A stretch of DNA of 10,251 nucleotides. Source: CAZAMT01 sp964486145 (GTDB lineage: Bacteria > Bacteroidota > Bacteroidia > Bacteroidales > JAAAOM01). How positions within the stretch are numbered: the first letter of the stretch is position 1; each line of letters starts with the position of its first letter. The notes below the pieces were generated by a model, which was not told the DNA's origin, searched no databases, and worked only from the letters and a program-made list of their open reading frames with translations. Positions 1 to 6,445 of this stretch are shown here, piece after piece. The translations under genes and the position numbers were made by a program. The DNA is taken from positions 1 to 10,251 of the forward strand of contig CAZAMT010000137.1 of NCBI GenBank assembly GCA_964486145.1, written 5' to 3'.

Positions 1-36
1 TGCGTGTGTGTCAAAATTTACTCGTCATGGGTGTTT

Positions 37-185
37 CATCTGTTTAAAATTTGTGTCCAAACCTGAAATTTGGCACTCATTTCAATCATGGTCGTGCTTG
101 CTCCGCTGAAGCTATGCGAAAGCGCAGTGTGCCTCTGTAATTATCTCAGATAACTTGTCCGACAATTGGCGGATGGTCTGTTTCA
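37..185 (+). repeat. Left copy of a diverged inverted flanking repeat
   Basis: This stretch aligns, in reverse complement, with 10012-10164 at the other end of the window. Block 1 (37-55, CATCTGTTTAAAATTTGTG) matches the complement of 10146-10164 at 18 of 19 bases, and the next 21 bases still match at about 13 positions. A second block around 84-96 and a third around 136-176 follow in the same order; the third contains the small palindrome TTGTCCGACAA (155-165). A final 9 base block, TCTGTTTCA (177-185), ends just before the ribokinase stop. This copy has its own extra segment around 97-135 with a small hairpin (TGCG-aaag-CGCA). The remainder of 1-189 contains no gene I can support. It could be an old mobile-element end or a dispersed intergenic repeat. 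Confidence 0.6.
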
Positions 186-189
186 TATT

Positions 190-1164
190 CTATTTATTAT
201 TAGGTTTATATATTTTTACTTCATCCATAAATGGTATTGAAGGTTGTGCTCCCATGCGTGTTACGGAAATTGCTGCTGCTTTATTTGCAATCTGAATTGC
301 AATATCCATCGATTCTTCGGAGGCGAGCGCTACTGCAAGGTATCCGTTAAATGTATCGCCTGCTGCGGTTGTATCTACGGCATTAACCCGTATACCAGCT
401 ATTTCTTTTTGGGCATCAGGAGTAGAATAATAAGCTCCTTTTTCACCGAGCGTGAGAACGACAGAGGATATGCCCAATTCGTGAAGAGCTTTTATTAACA
501 GCATGCCACCGGATGTTCCGGAGGCAGCGCCAACAATCAGTTCCGCTTCATTTTCATTCGGTGTAAGGATGGCAACTTTTTCCAATAAACGCTGATCGAG
601 TTTTTGTGCAGGGGCCGGATTTAAAATGACTTTCACCTTGTGCTTGTTAGCAAGTTCAGCAGCTTTTTCAATTGTTTCGAGAGGTACTTCCAACTGCATC
701 AACACCACATCAGCTTGAGATATCACTTTTTCGAGAGAAGCAATATCAGCAGGAGATAAGAAACTATTCGCACCAGGAGCTACTGAAATACTGTTTTCTC
801 CTGAATCAGCTACATTAATGAGTGCAACACCAGTTGCAGCTTCATCAACAGTTTTTATATACTCGGTATTAATACCTTCGTTCTTGTAAGCCTCTTTTGC
901 TTTTATTCCAAATTCATCGTTTCCCACACATGCAATGAAGGTTACATTTCCACCGGCCCTGGAAGCTGCAACTGCCTGATTGGCTCCTTTACCTCCCTGC
1001 ACGGTGAAAAATTCGTTACCCAAAACGGTTTCCCCGGGAGCCGGAATATGGGGAACTTTCACAATCATATCAATGTTGGCACTGCCAATAACCACAATTT
1101 TAGGCTTCATATATTCGTTATGTTTTGGAGAAAATTTTGGTTTGAAATTTAGTTTATCTTGCAT
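190..1164 (-). CDS. rbsK: Ribokinase (PfkB family)
   Basis: Cytoplasmic kinase that phosphorylates ribose to ribose 5-phosphate using ATP, feeding the pentose phosphate pathway and nucleotide synthesis. The protein follows E. coli RbsK closely as I recall it: the N-terminal strand with G27-S-A-N-I-D, the PfkB signature GGKGANQAVAASR (57-69), the stretch MQLEVPLE, LNPAPA (181-186), TPNENEAE (201-208), and the catalytic motif DTTAAGDTFNG (264-274) with D270 as expected base. E. coli also has AAGD, so that is not a defect. It has 324 residues against about 309 for E. coli; the excess is an 18-residue leader. The ATG at 1164 lies two bases after the permease stop (TAGCGATG), suggesting translational coupling. 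The ATG at 1110 (MKPKIVV) fits family length better, so the true start is uncertain. The specificity for ribose is inferred from similarity. Confidence 0.93.
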   Translation of the reverse strand: MQDKLNFKPKFSPKHNEYMKPKIVVIGSANIDMIVKVPHIPAPGETVLGNEFFTVQGGKGANQAVAASRAGGNVTFIACVGNDEFGIKAKEAYKNEGINTEYIKTVDEAATGVALINVADSGENSISVAPGANSFLSPADIASLEKVISQADVVLMQLEVPLETIEKAAELANKHKVKVILNPAPAQKLDQRLLEKVAILTPNENEAELIVGAASGTSGGMLLIKALHELGISSVVLTLGEKGAYYSTPDAQKEIAGIRVNAVDTTAAGDTFNGYLAVALASEESMDIAIQIANKAAAISVTRMGAQPSIPFMDEVKIYKPNNK

Positions 1165-1166
1165 CG

Positions 1167-2168
1167 CTAGTAAATCCTGGCAATAATAATAAGAATCAGT
1201 CCAATAAAATACAGGGCAAACATCATCGAGAGCAACCCGTTAACCCCTTTTACATCTTTGAACTCTTTCCAAATGAACACACCCCAAAGTGCTGCGATCA
1301 ATGTTGCCCCCTGGCCAAGGCCATAAGAAATGGCAAATCCGGCCTGACCTGAAGCAATAATGTTCAAGGTCATACCCAGGCTCCAGATAACACCTCCGAG
1401 AATTCCAATAAGATGCAGTTTTGGTGTCCCTTGCGCGAAGTAATCTTTGTACGTTACTTTCTCACCGGCAAGAGGCCGGTACATAAAAATGGAATTCCAG
1501 ATAAAATTTGAAAAAAGCAATCCAAACGAGAAAACTACAGAGGCTGTATAGGGAGTAAATTTACCGGGCTCAGGATCAGCAAAATCAAGGGCCATGGAAG
1601 CAGCAACGAACCGGTAAAAAAACCCCATCAACAATCCTGCAACAATTGATATCAGTATTCCCTTGGAGGAAGATTTCTCTGCTCCGCTGGCCTTCTTTCC
1701 ATAAGCCACCGCATCAACCACGATGGCTAGAGTAACCAGTCCAACTCCGAAAAACAACAAAAATGCGTTTCCAACCGGTGTGGCAATGTAGTTGGTAACA
1801 ACGCCAATTACTAAAGCAAGGCCTATCCCTATGGGGAAGGCTACCGCCATTCCTGCAATATCAATGGCTGCAACCAGTAGAATGTTGGCAAGGTTGAAAA
1901 CTATGCCACCAAGTAATGCCAGACCAAACGCGGTTGCACCGGCCTGCATGAGATCGGGTATAAATCCACGACCATCAGTTCCGATACTTCCAGCGGTGAA
2001 AGCCAAAAACAATGATAACAAGACCACTCCCAACGAATAATCCCAGTAAAACAACTGAAATGCCCATTTTTTCGATGCCAGTTTCTGGGTATTAGCCCAG
2101 GATCCCCAGCACAGCATTGTTACTACACAGAAAAGTACAGCCAGCGAGTAAGAATTTACGATGTACAT
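1167..2168 (-). CDS. Ten-helix DMT-superfamily sugar permease
   Basis: An integral inner-membrane protein of 333 residues with about ten hydrophobic segments (roughly 8-25, 42-61, 77-99, 103-127, 133-152, 169-190, 205-226, 254-272, 277-298, 310-330). The first helix carries MLCWGSWANTQKL (18-30), followed by YWDYSLG (41-47) and FTAGSIG (57-63). These resemble the bacterial GRP-type sugar porters and the plant ureide permeases of the drug/metabolite transporter superfamily. Its place between a LacI regulator and a ribokinase, two bases from the kinase start, makes import of free ribose or a related pentose, probably with a cation, the best guess. Nucleoside or ureide uptake is an alternative. 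A candidate operator and promoter lie just upstream. Fold assignment is fairly sure; substrate is inferred from context only. Confidence 0.8.
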   Translation of the reverse strand: MYIVNSYSLAVLFCVVTMLCWGSWANTQKLASKKWAFQLFYWDYSLGVVLLSLFLAFTAGSIGTDGRGFIPDLMQAGATAFGLALLGGIVFNLANILLVAAIDIAGMAVAFPIGIGLALVIGVVTNYIATPVGNAFLLFFGVGLVTLAIVVDAVAYGKKASGAEKSSSKGILISIVAGLLMGFFYRFVAASMALDFADPEPGKFTPYTASVVFSFGLLFSNFIWNSIFMYRPLAGEKVTYKDYFAQGTPKLHLIGILGGVIWSLGMTLNIIASGQAGFAISYGLGQGATLIAALWGVFIWKEFKDVKGVNGLLSMMFALYFIGLILIIIARIY

Positions 2169-2184
2169 GATTTTAGTTTTTTGG

Positions 2185-2206
2185 TTAGAACAAACGTTTG
2201 CGCTAA
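2185..2206 (-). promoter_or_regulatory. LacI-type operator overlapping the permease promoter
   Basis: A 22 bp imperfect palindrome in the 63 bp gap between the regulator and the permease. The core CAAACGTTTG (2191-2200) is a perfect palindrome, and the outer TTAG (2185-2188) pairs with CTAA (2203-2206), with two mismatched pairs between. The centre CG flanked by A and T runs is the usual form of LacI/PurR-family operators. On the minus strand a TATATTTT box (2205-2212), one base off the Bacteroidota -7 consensus, sits at the edge of the palindrome. Transcription would then start near 2200, inside the operator, which suits repression. I could not find a good -33 box. The neighbouring LacI protein is the obvious binder; this is inference. 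Confidence 0.65.
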
Positions 2207-2231
2207 AATATAAAAATTCTTTGAAATGCGG

Positions 2232-3266
2232 TTAATTTAATTTTAATACTGAATTTCTTTTTATCATTGTGGTTTGTAAACGAATTGAAAAAACCTTGTC
2301 CCGTTCTTTATCAGCTATGCAGCTTACAAGAAAATTTACTGCCTGAATGCCTATTTCATGTTTTTGTTGATCAATGGTTGTCATCGGAGTTGCCAGGTAT
2401 GCCGAATAAGGCTGTTCATCAAATGAAATCAGTGAAAAATCTCCTGGAACGACCTTCTTTAATTCCCCTGCAGCCTTCAGAACACCGAGGGAAATTAAAT
2501 TGCTCAGCGCGAAAACAGCGGTTGGCGGTTCATTGGACGAAAATAAAATTTTGGACGTTTCATACCCGTTTTGTTTGCTAAAACTGTTACCGAGCAAAAA
2601 ATCCGGATCAAATTCTATGTGATAATCCTTCAGGGCATTTTTATATCCTTCCACCCTTTCAATATTTGGTAAACTGTCATGGATACCCTGGATACAGGCA
2701 ATTTTTGTGTGCCCCATTTCGATGAGATAACGAACGGCCTCATACGCACCCTGATAATTATCTGAAGTTATGTAAGGCAATTCACTGTTCTGGAAAAACC
2801 GGTCGATGACAACAACCGGCAGACCTTCCCTGTAAACCTGCAACAGGTGATCCTGCTTTGTTCCGACCGGGGCAACAATGATTCCGTCTACTTTTTGCGA
2901 TTGCAATAGTTGAAGCAGCTTTTCCTCGGTTTCGATGTTATCCATGCTATCGCAAAAAATGATGGAGTATCCTTTATTCCTGGCCTCAGCTTCAATGCTC
3001 TTCGCGATATCAGCAAAAAACGGATTTGAAATGTCAGGAATAATCAAACCAATGGTCTCCGTTTTATCCAGCTTCAGGCTTCTGGCCAATTTGTTCGGAA
3101 CGAAATTGTAATTTCTCGCAGCCTTTAAAACCTTGTCCCTTGTTATTTCGCTTATGCGATAATCTTTGTCTTTCCCGTTTAAAACCCTGGACACAGTAGT
3201 TACCGAAAAACCCAGCAAATCAGCCAGCTCCTTTATATTTGAAGGTTTGTTTTTTGAATTTTTCAT
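2232..3266 (-). CDS. LacI-family transcriptional regulator
   Basis: A 344-residue sugar-responsive DNA-binding repressor of usual family length. Residues 11-31 (IKELADLLGF then SVTTVSRVLNG) form the helix-turn-helix, followed by the hinge helix NKLARSLK (58-65) that inserts into the operator centre. From about 69 on is the periplasmic-binding-protein-like sensor: TIGLIIPDISNPFFA (71-85), VDGIIVAP (126-133), VVVIDR (151-156), and SFDEQPYSAYLATPMTTIDQ (281-300). The only early Met gives a normal N-terminus, so the start is secure. It is followed by the permease and ribokinase with a palindromic operator between, so it most likely senses ribose or a derivative and controls those two genes, perhaps also the upstream enzymes. 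The ligand is not readable from the sequence. Confidence 0.93.
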   Translation of the reverse strand: MKNSKNKPSNIKELADLLGFSVTTVSRVLNGKDKDYRISEITRDKVLKAARNYNFVPNKLARSLKLDKTETIGLIIPDISNPFFADIAKSIEAEARNKGYSIIFCDSMDNIETEEKLLQLLQSQKVDGIIVAPVGTKQDHLLQVYREGLPVVVIDRFFQNSELPYITSDNYQGAYEAVRYLIEMGHTKIACIQGIHDSLPNIERVEGYKNALKDYHIEFDPDFLLGNSFSKQNGYETSKILFSSNEPPTAVFALSNLISLGVLKAAGELKKVVPGDFSLISFDEQPYSAYLATPMTTIDQQKHEIGIQAVNFLVSCIADKERDKVFSIRLQTTMIKRNSVLKLN

Positions 3267-3270
3267 ACCG

Positions 3271-3278
3271 CAAATATA
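3271..3278 (-). promoter_or_regulatory. Candidate -7 box of the lacI-family gene
   Basis: On the minus strand this is TATATTTG, an exact fit to the Bacteroidota -7 consensus TAnnTTTG. Only four bases separate it from the ATG at 3266, so the transcript would begin at or very near the start codon. The nearest upstream TTTG is only 13 bases away, short of the usual 19-21, so the -33 part is unconvincing. If the promoter is real the message would be almost leaderless. Confidence 0.4.
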
Positions 3279-3373
3279 AACTTCAATACATCAAATTGCA
3301 GTAATTCAAAGACGTTGTTTTCGAATAATCTGCAATGTATCTCCTACCAGCAATTTAACCGTGACAGAAAATA

Positions 3374-3542
3374 TCAGCTTATCTCCATGCAAAACCCTCC
3401 GCTGTTACGCAGTGAAACCGATCCGGAAATAACTCCATTCCCGTCTCGACCAAGGGTGAAGGAGCTTTTGGAAATGCCACCCATGACAACGTCATTCACA
3501 ACATACCATTTTGTTAAATCCTAAATCATTGTCGTTAGGATT
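3374..3542 (-). pseudogene. Relic of a CIA30-domain protein gene
   Basis: The 327 bp gap between the hydrolase stop and the regulator start is not empty. On the minus strand, 3520-3374 reads DLTKWYVVND, then VVMGGISKSSF, then GNGVISGSVSLRNSGGFCM, then a TGA. This is the N-terminal half of the CIA30 family (complex I intermediate-associated protein 30), whose hallmark is W-x-V-V-N/D-D-x-V-M-G-G-x-S followed by a G-x-V-S-L-x-N-x-G-G-F strand. Just upstream, in another frame, 3542-3522 reads NPNDNDL, the natural preceding residues. The two frames are separated by a near-perfect 7 bp duplication (GATTTAG then GATTTAA, 3527-3515). Removing one copy restores NPNDNDLTKWYVVND. The C-terminal half and the start are missing, so this is a decayed fragment. 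No function is expected. Confidence 0.72.
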
Positions 3543-3593
3543 GATGCAGACCCTGCCTATGTTGTATTAAAAACAAGTGATCTACATTTTTAT

Positions 3594-5576
3594 TTACTGT
3601 TTACGAACAAGTATCACCCAGTCTTCCCGCTCTTCTGCTTCAATGGGCGGGATACCGAGTGAAACCCTTCCCGGGCCGGTAACCTGCGTAACCCTGCCAC
3701 CCCGAACGTTGGGTTTTTTAATTGTTGGTACGGTAGAAACAACACTTGCCGGTTCCCTTGAATAGGTTTGTTCAACCTCAAGTGCCCGTCCTTTCTGCAA
3801 TTCGCCTCCTTCACGCGGATTATACCATTCAACCGAAAAGGTTTCCGCGTGGTTTGCAAGATTGAGCGTTGAGGCTCCGCCATCAGGCAGGTATATTACA
3901 TACACTTCACCAGGCCTGGCAAAAACAAAGTCTTTTTCACTCCTTGTTAGACCATTGGCATTTTTCATTTCCCAAAAAGGTATATTATTGTCATGGTAAA
4001 AATCCATGGCATGGCGGGTATAATCCCATAATTTATCGCGGCTGCGCCAATCCTCAGCAATGAGGTCGTTGTGTTCTTCCTGGTATCCGAAATACCATTC
4101 GATACCCGCGCTCCCGGCAGAAATATTAGTCCAATACAAAGCCCTGGCATCATCCAGATTATAATTATCATCCCAGTCGTCTGTTGTTACCCCGAGGCCG
4201 CCGCTACCAGGTTCATCGAGAGAAACTACCCATTTCCGTTTCGAGCTTTCTGACTTTTTCACCCAATTGTGAACCCTGTTAAAATTATCCCAAACCTGAA
4301 TGTTGTTTGTCTGGATTGAAGCGCCTTCCATGTACTCAAATCCTATAAGTGGACCATAAACTCTGTCATATTGCCCTGGATAGGTATGAACAACAACCGG
4401 GTGATCGTAAGGGTCAATGTCATGCAAAAATTTCGCGCACGACTTGGCGATTTGCATTTTTGAATCATTCAATTCATTAACCAAATCATGCTCTTCGCCC
4501 AGGTTCCAGTTTAGCGCGTGGTGGTGTGCAAACCTGGCCACCAGTTCCCTGTAATAGAGTTTCCTTGAATCTCCCAGAAAGCCACCGTCCAATAACTGGT
4601 CGTTTTCTGATTCCTGTGTTTTGAAATGGATAAACATCCCCAGTTTATCGGCATGACTAAAAACGATTTCCCACTGTGCCAGTTTCGAAACATCATACCG
4701 GTCAAATTCCATGTGGTTAATCCAGGGCCATACGTTTTTCCCGTCCCCGCCGGCTGTCATAGTTAAAAAGGAAAATGCATTCATCCCTTTACCTGCCAAA
4801 TAATTAAGGGCACCGATTAATCCCTTTCCTTTATCTCCCTGCCAAACCGGGTCGCCCTGGTTCCAGTCCTGAACATGGGCTTCAAATTTTTTCAGTTCAA
4901 AAGACCCCCGCCTGTCGTTATGCTGGGTGCTGCCCCACAACAAACCATCACCATGGCTATGACTGGTTGAACCTGTTTGTAAATATGTACCGTCAAAATC
5001 TTCATAAGCAAGCAGTGTTTCGGGTGCATCGGCACCTCCTTTCATGAACCATTCGCCATTATCAAATCGCAGGTAGTGTTCTCCCACGTAACGCAACATG
5101 CCTTTTGCGCGATGATCCCTTCCGGTTTTGTCGGTACCGGTTATTTCAATTTTACCGGATGCCCCGTTAAATGAAACGGGTTCACCAGCCGTGGGACTTT
5201 CATTAACCGCGATGTTATCGCCTTTTCGGAAAGATGCCACGTAAGACCAGGTTCCTGTTATTCCTGGCGTAAAATGCACCCGCCATTTATTCCCCGATGA
5301 AGCGCTTGTTTCTGCAGCATTGCCGTCAGCAGCGTAATACCCTGGAACGGTGTAGGTTTCTCTCCCGTTTTCATGACGAAAGGTAACATTTAGCCGGTAA
5401 CCGAGAAAGGGATTGTATTCATCGGTTTCACTCATTTCCGGGCCGTTAAATGTTATGGTAACCGGGTGCCATTTTTTAAGTTCGCCTGTTACTACTCCCG
5501 AATTTTGAGCGTGGGAAATGGCCGATGTAAAGATTACTAAAAAAATTAGTATAATAAAATAGGATGTTTTTTTCAT
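3594..5576 (-). CDS. Secreted DUF5060-type glycoside hydrolase
   Basis: A 660-residue exported enzyme. Residues 1-24 are a signal peptide ending SHAQ. A DUF5060 beta-sandwich follows at about 32-112 (WHPVTITFNGP; NPFLGYRLNVTF; GITGTWSY). The middle (about 155-530) is a TIM-barrel-like hydrolase core: GEWFMKGGADAPE (174-186), LLAYEDFDGT (188-197), HALNWNLGEEHD (353-364) and WVVSLDEPG (449-457). E361 or E362 is the likely acid/base and E455 the likely nucleophile, as in clan A retaining enzymes. The tail (about 540-658) resembles the collagen-binding-like C-terminal domain found in GH140-type apiosidases, with an apparent extra loop at 605-635. It probably cuts a glycan in the periplasm or outside the cell; its substrate is unknown. 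A promoter lies directly upstream, although the gene also follows the lipoprotein gene by 101 bases. Confidence 0.87.
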   Translation of the reverse strand: MKKTSYFIILIFLVIFTSAISHAQNSGVVTGELKKWHPVTITFNGPEMSETDEYNPFLGYRLNVTFRHENGRETYTVPGYYAADGNAAETSASSGNKWRVHFTPGITGTWSYVASFRKGDNIAVNESPTAGEPVSFNGASGKIEITGTDKTGRDHRAKGMLRYVGEHYLRFDNGEWFMKGGADAPETLLAYEDFDGTYLQTGSTSHSHGDGLLWGSTQHNDRRGSFELKKFEAHVQDWNQGDPVWQGDKGKGLIGALNYLAGKGMNAFSFLTMTAGGDGKNVWPWINHMEFDRYDVSKLAQWEIVFSHADKLGMFIHFKTQESENDQLLDGGFLGDSRKLYYRELVARFAHHHALNWNLGEEHDLVNELNDSKMQIAKSCAKFLHDIDPYDHPVVVHTYPGQYDRVYGPLIGFEYMEGASIQTNNIQVWDNFNRVHNWVKKSESSKRKWVVSLDEPGSGGLGVTTDDWDDNYNLDDARALYWTNISAGSAGIEWYFGYQEEHNDLIAEDWRSRDKLWDYTRHAMDFYHDNNIPFWEMKNANGLTRSEKDFVFARPGEVYVIYLPDGGASTLNLANHAETFSVEWYNPREGGELQKGRALEVEQTYSREPASVVSTVPTIKKPNVRGGRVTQVTGPGRVSLGIPPIEAEEREDWVILVRKQ

Positions 5577-5645
5577 GGCTGTAACTATTATGGGTTAATA
5601 TTTTTTTAATAAATTGGATATTGATTTAAAAGTATCAAGATCTGT

Positions 5646-5677
5646 CAAATATATAAATCGCTACCCGTTCAAATAAA
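5646..5677 (-). promoter_or_regulatory. Promoter of the DUF5060 hydrolase gene
   Basis: On the minus strand a TATATTTG box (5653-5646) matches the Bacteroidota -7 consensus TAnnTTTG. A TTTA box (5677-5674), three of four bases of the -33 TTTG, lies 20 bases upstream, the usual spacing. The -33 box touches the stop codon of the preceding lipoprotein gene. Transcription would start near 5641, giving a leader of about 65 bases. The hydrolase could therefore be expressed on its own as well as by readthrough. Confidence 0.55.
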
Positions 5678-6418
5678 CTATTCTGGTTGAATGTAATTTT
5701 TAGACAGGGCAAAGCGGTCGAATCGAAAACCGTCTTCTCGCATACTAAATGAAATGGTATGCAAACCTTTATTGGGGATTTCAAGATAAATCTGACGCTC
5801 AACACCACAATGCTGTTCATTCGTCCGTTGCTTACTATCCCATGTCCACTGGTTTTTACCTTGGCACCATTGCATCCGTGCGCCACTTTCGGGCCATTGT
5901 CCATTCAATCCAACATGCACCCCGTTGTCCTCTTTTCCTGTAGAATAAGCCCTTACCCATACATAATACTTCCCGGGATTTTCAAAATAGACGGGATAAT
6001 CAAGTATGGCTAATTTCCCCGGTTCATTGGAAAAATTTTCTCCTTTTATCAATTTATCAGCATGCGTAACACGGGTATCGGGCAGCAGCATAAGGTATTT
6101 TCCACCACTGGCTGATGGAGCATAATTGTCCAAAAATCCACGGTAATCCCCAGAGAATTGATTATCTACAATATGCCATTTTCTTACATCAGCCGCACTT
6201 TGCGAATTAAAATGCTCTGCTTCTACCATTACGAAGCCATTTTTCTCACGATATCGTGTTCTCTCATTACAGGATAATACAAATAATGCCATCAGAAAAA
6301 ACAATCCTGTTGTAATGGCTAAATAACTTTTTCCAGGGGACTGGATATAATTCTCAACAGATTTATGCTCCTGTGTGTTTGAGTAAATTCTATAAAATTT
6401 ATCAAAAATCCATTTCAT
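5678..6418 (-). CDS. Lipoprotein with carbohydrate-binding-like domain
   Basis: A 246-residue protein. Residues 32-49 are hydrophobic and end in VLSC (47-50), a lipobox, so C50 is the probable lipidation site and the mature protein is anchored to a membrane. The mature part begins with GFVMVEAEHF (61-70), typical of beta-sandwich sugar-binding modules attached to plant-cell-wall enzymes, and continues with KYYVWVRAYSTG (150-161), HVGLNGQWPESG (168-179), MQWCQGKNQWTW (182-193) and HTISFSMREDGFRFDRF (220-236). It resembles the C-terminal domain of GH115 enzymes and malectin-like CBMs. It carries no catalytic motif I can recognise. The leader is oddly long: about 30 residues precede the hydrophobic stretch, and no other ATG could shorten it before M43. 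It sits 27 bases after the Kelch-DUF1080 gene and upstream of the hydrolase, so it probably holds the glycan for them. Confidence 0.75.
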   Translation of the reverse strand: MKWIFDKFYRIYSNTQEHKSVENYIQSPGKSYLAITTGLFFLMALFVLSCNERTRYREKNGFVMVEAEHFNSQSAADVRKWHIVDNQFSGDYRGFLDNYAPSASGGKYLMLLPDTRVTHADKLIKGENFSNEPGKLAILDYPVYFENPGKYYVWVRAYSTGKEDNGVHVGLNGQWPESGARMQWCQGKNQWTWDSKQRTNEQHCGVERQIYLEIPNKGLHTISFSMREDGFRFDRFALSKNYIQPE

Positions 6419-6445
6419 GTTTGTTATATTATATTAATTTACAAG

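Noticed and set aside
353..373. AAGD in place of GAGD in the ribokinase catalytic motif
   Set aside because: E. coli ribokinase has the same AAGD form, so it is not a lost active-site residue.
3267..3360. Minus-strand frame after the CIA30 relic ending in GDTLQIIRKQRL, possibly the C-terminal end of CIA30
   Set aside because: The resemblance to the family's C-terminal strand is too weak, and about 60 or more residues of the domain would be missing between the two parts.
3315..3524. Plus-strand open frame of 69 codons in the gap before the regulator
   Set aside because: It lies opposite the CIA30 relic, which explains the region; the plus-strand translation has no recognisable feature.
3546..3556. 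GCAG-acc-CTGC hairpin as terminator of the hydrolase gene
   Set aside because: A four-base stem without a following U-run is not enough to call a terminator.
3701..3713. CCCGAACGTTGGG, similar to a LacI-type site
   Set aside because: It lies inside the hydrolase coding sequence near its 3' end and differs from the CAAACGTTTG site; no promoter is associated.
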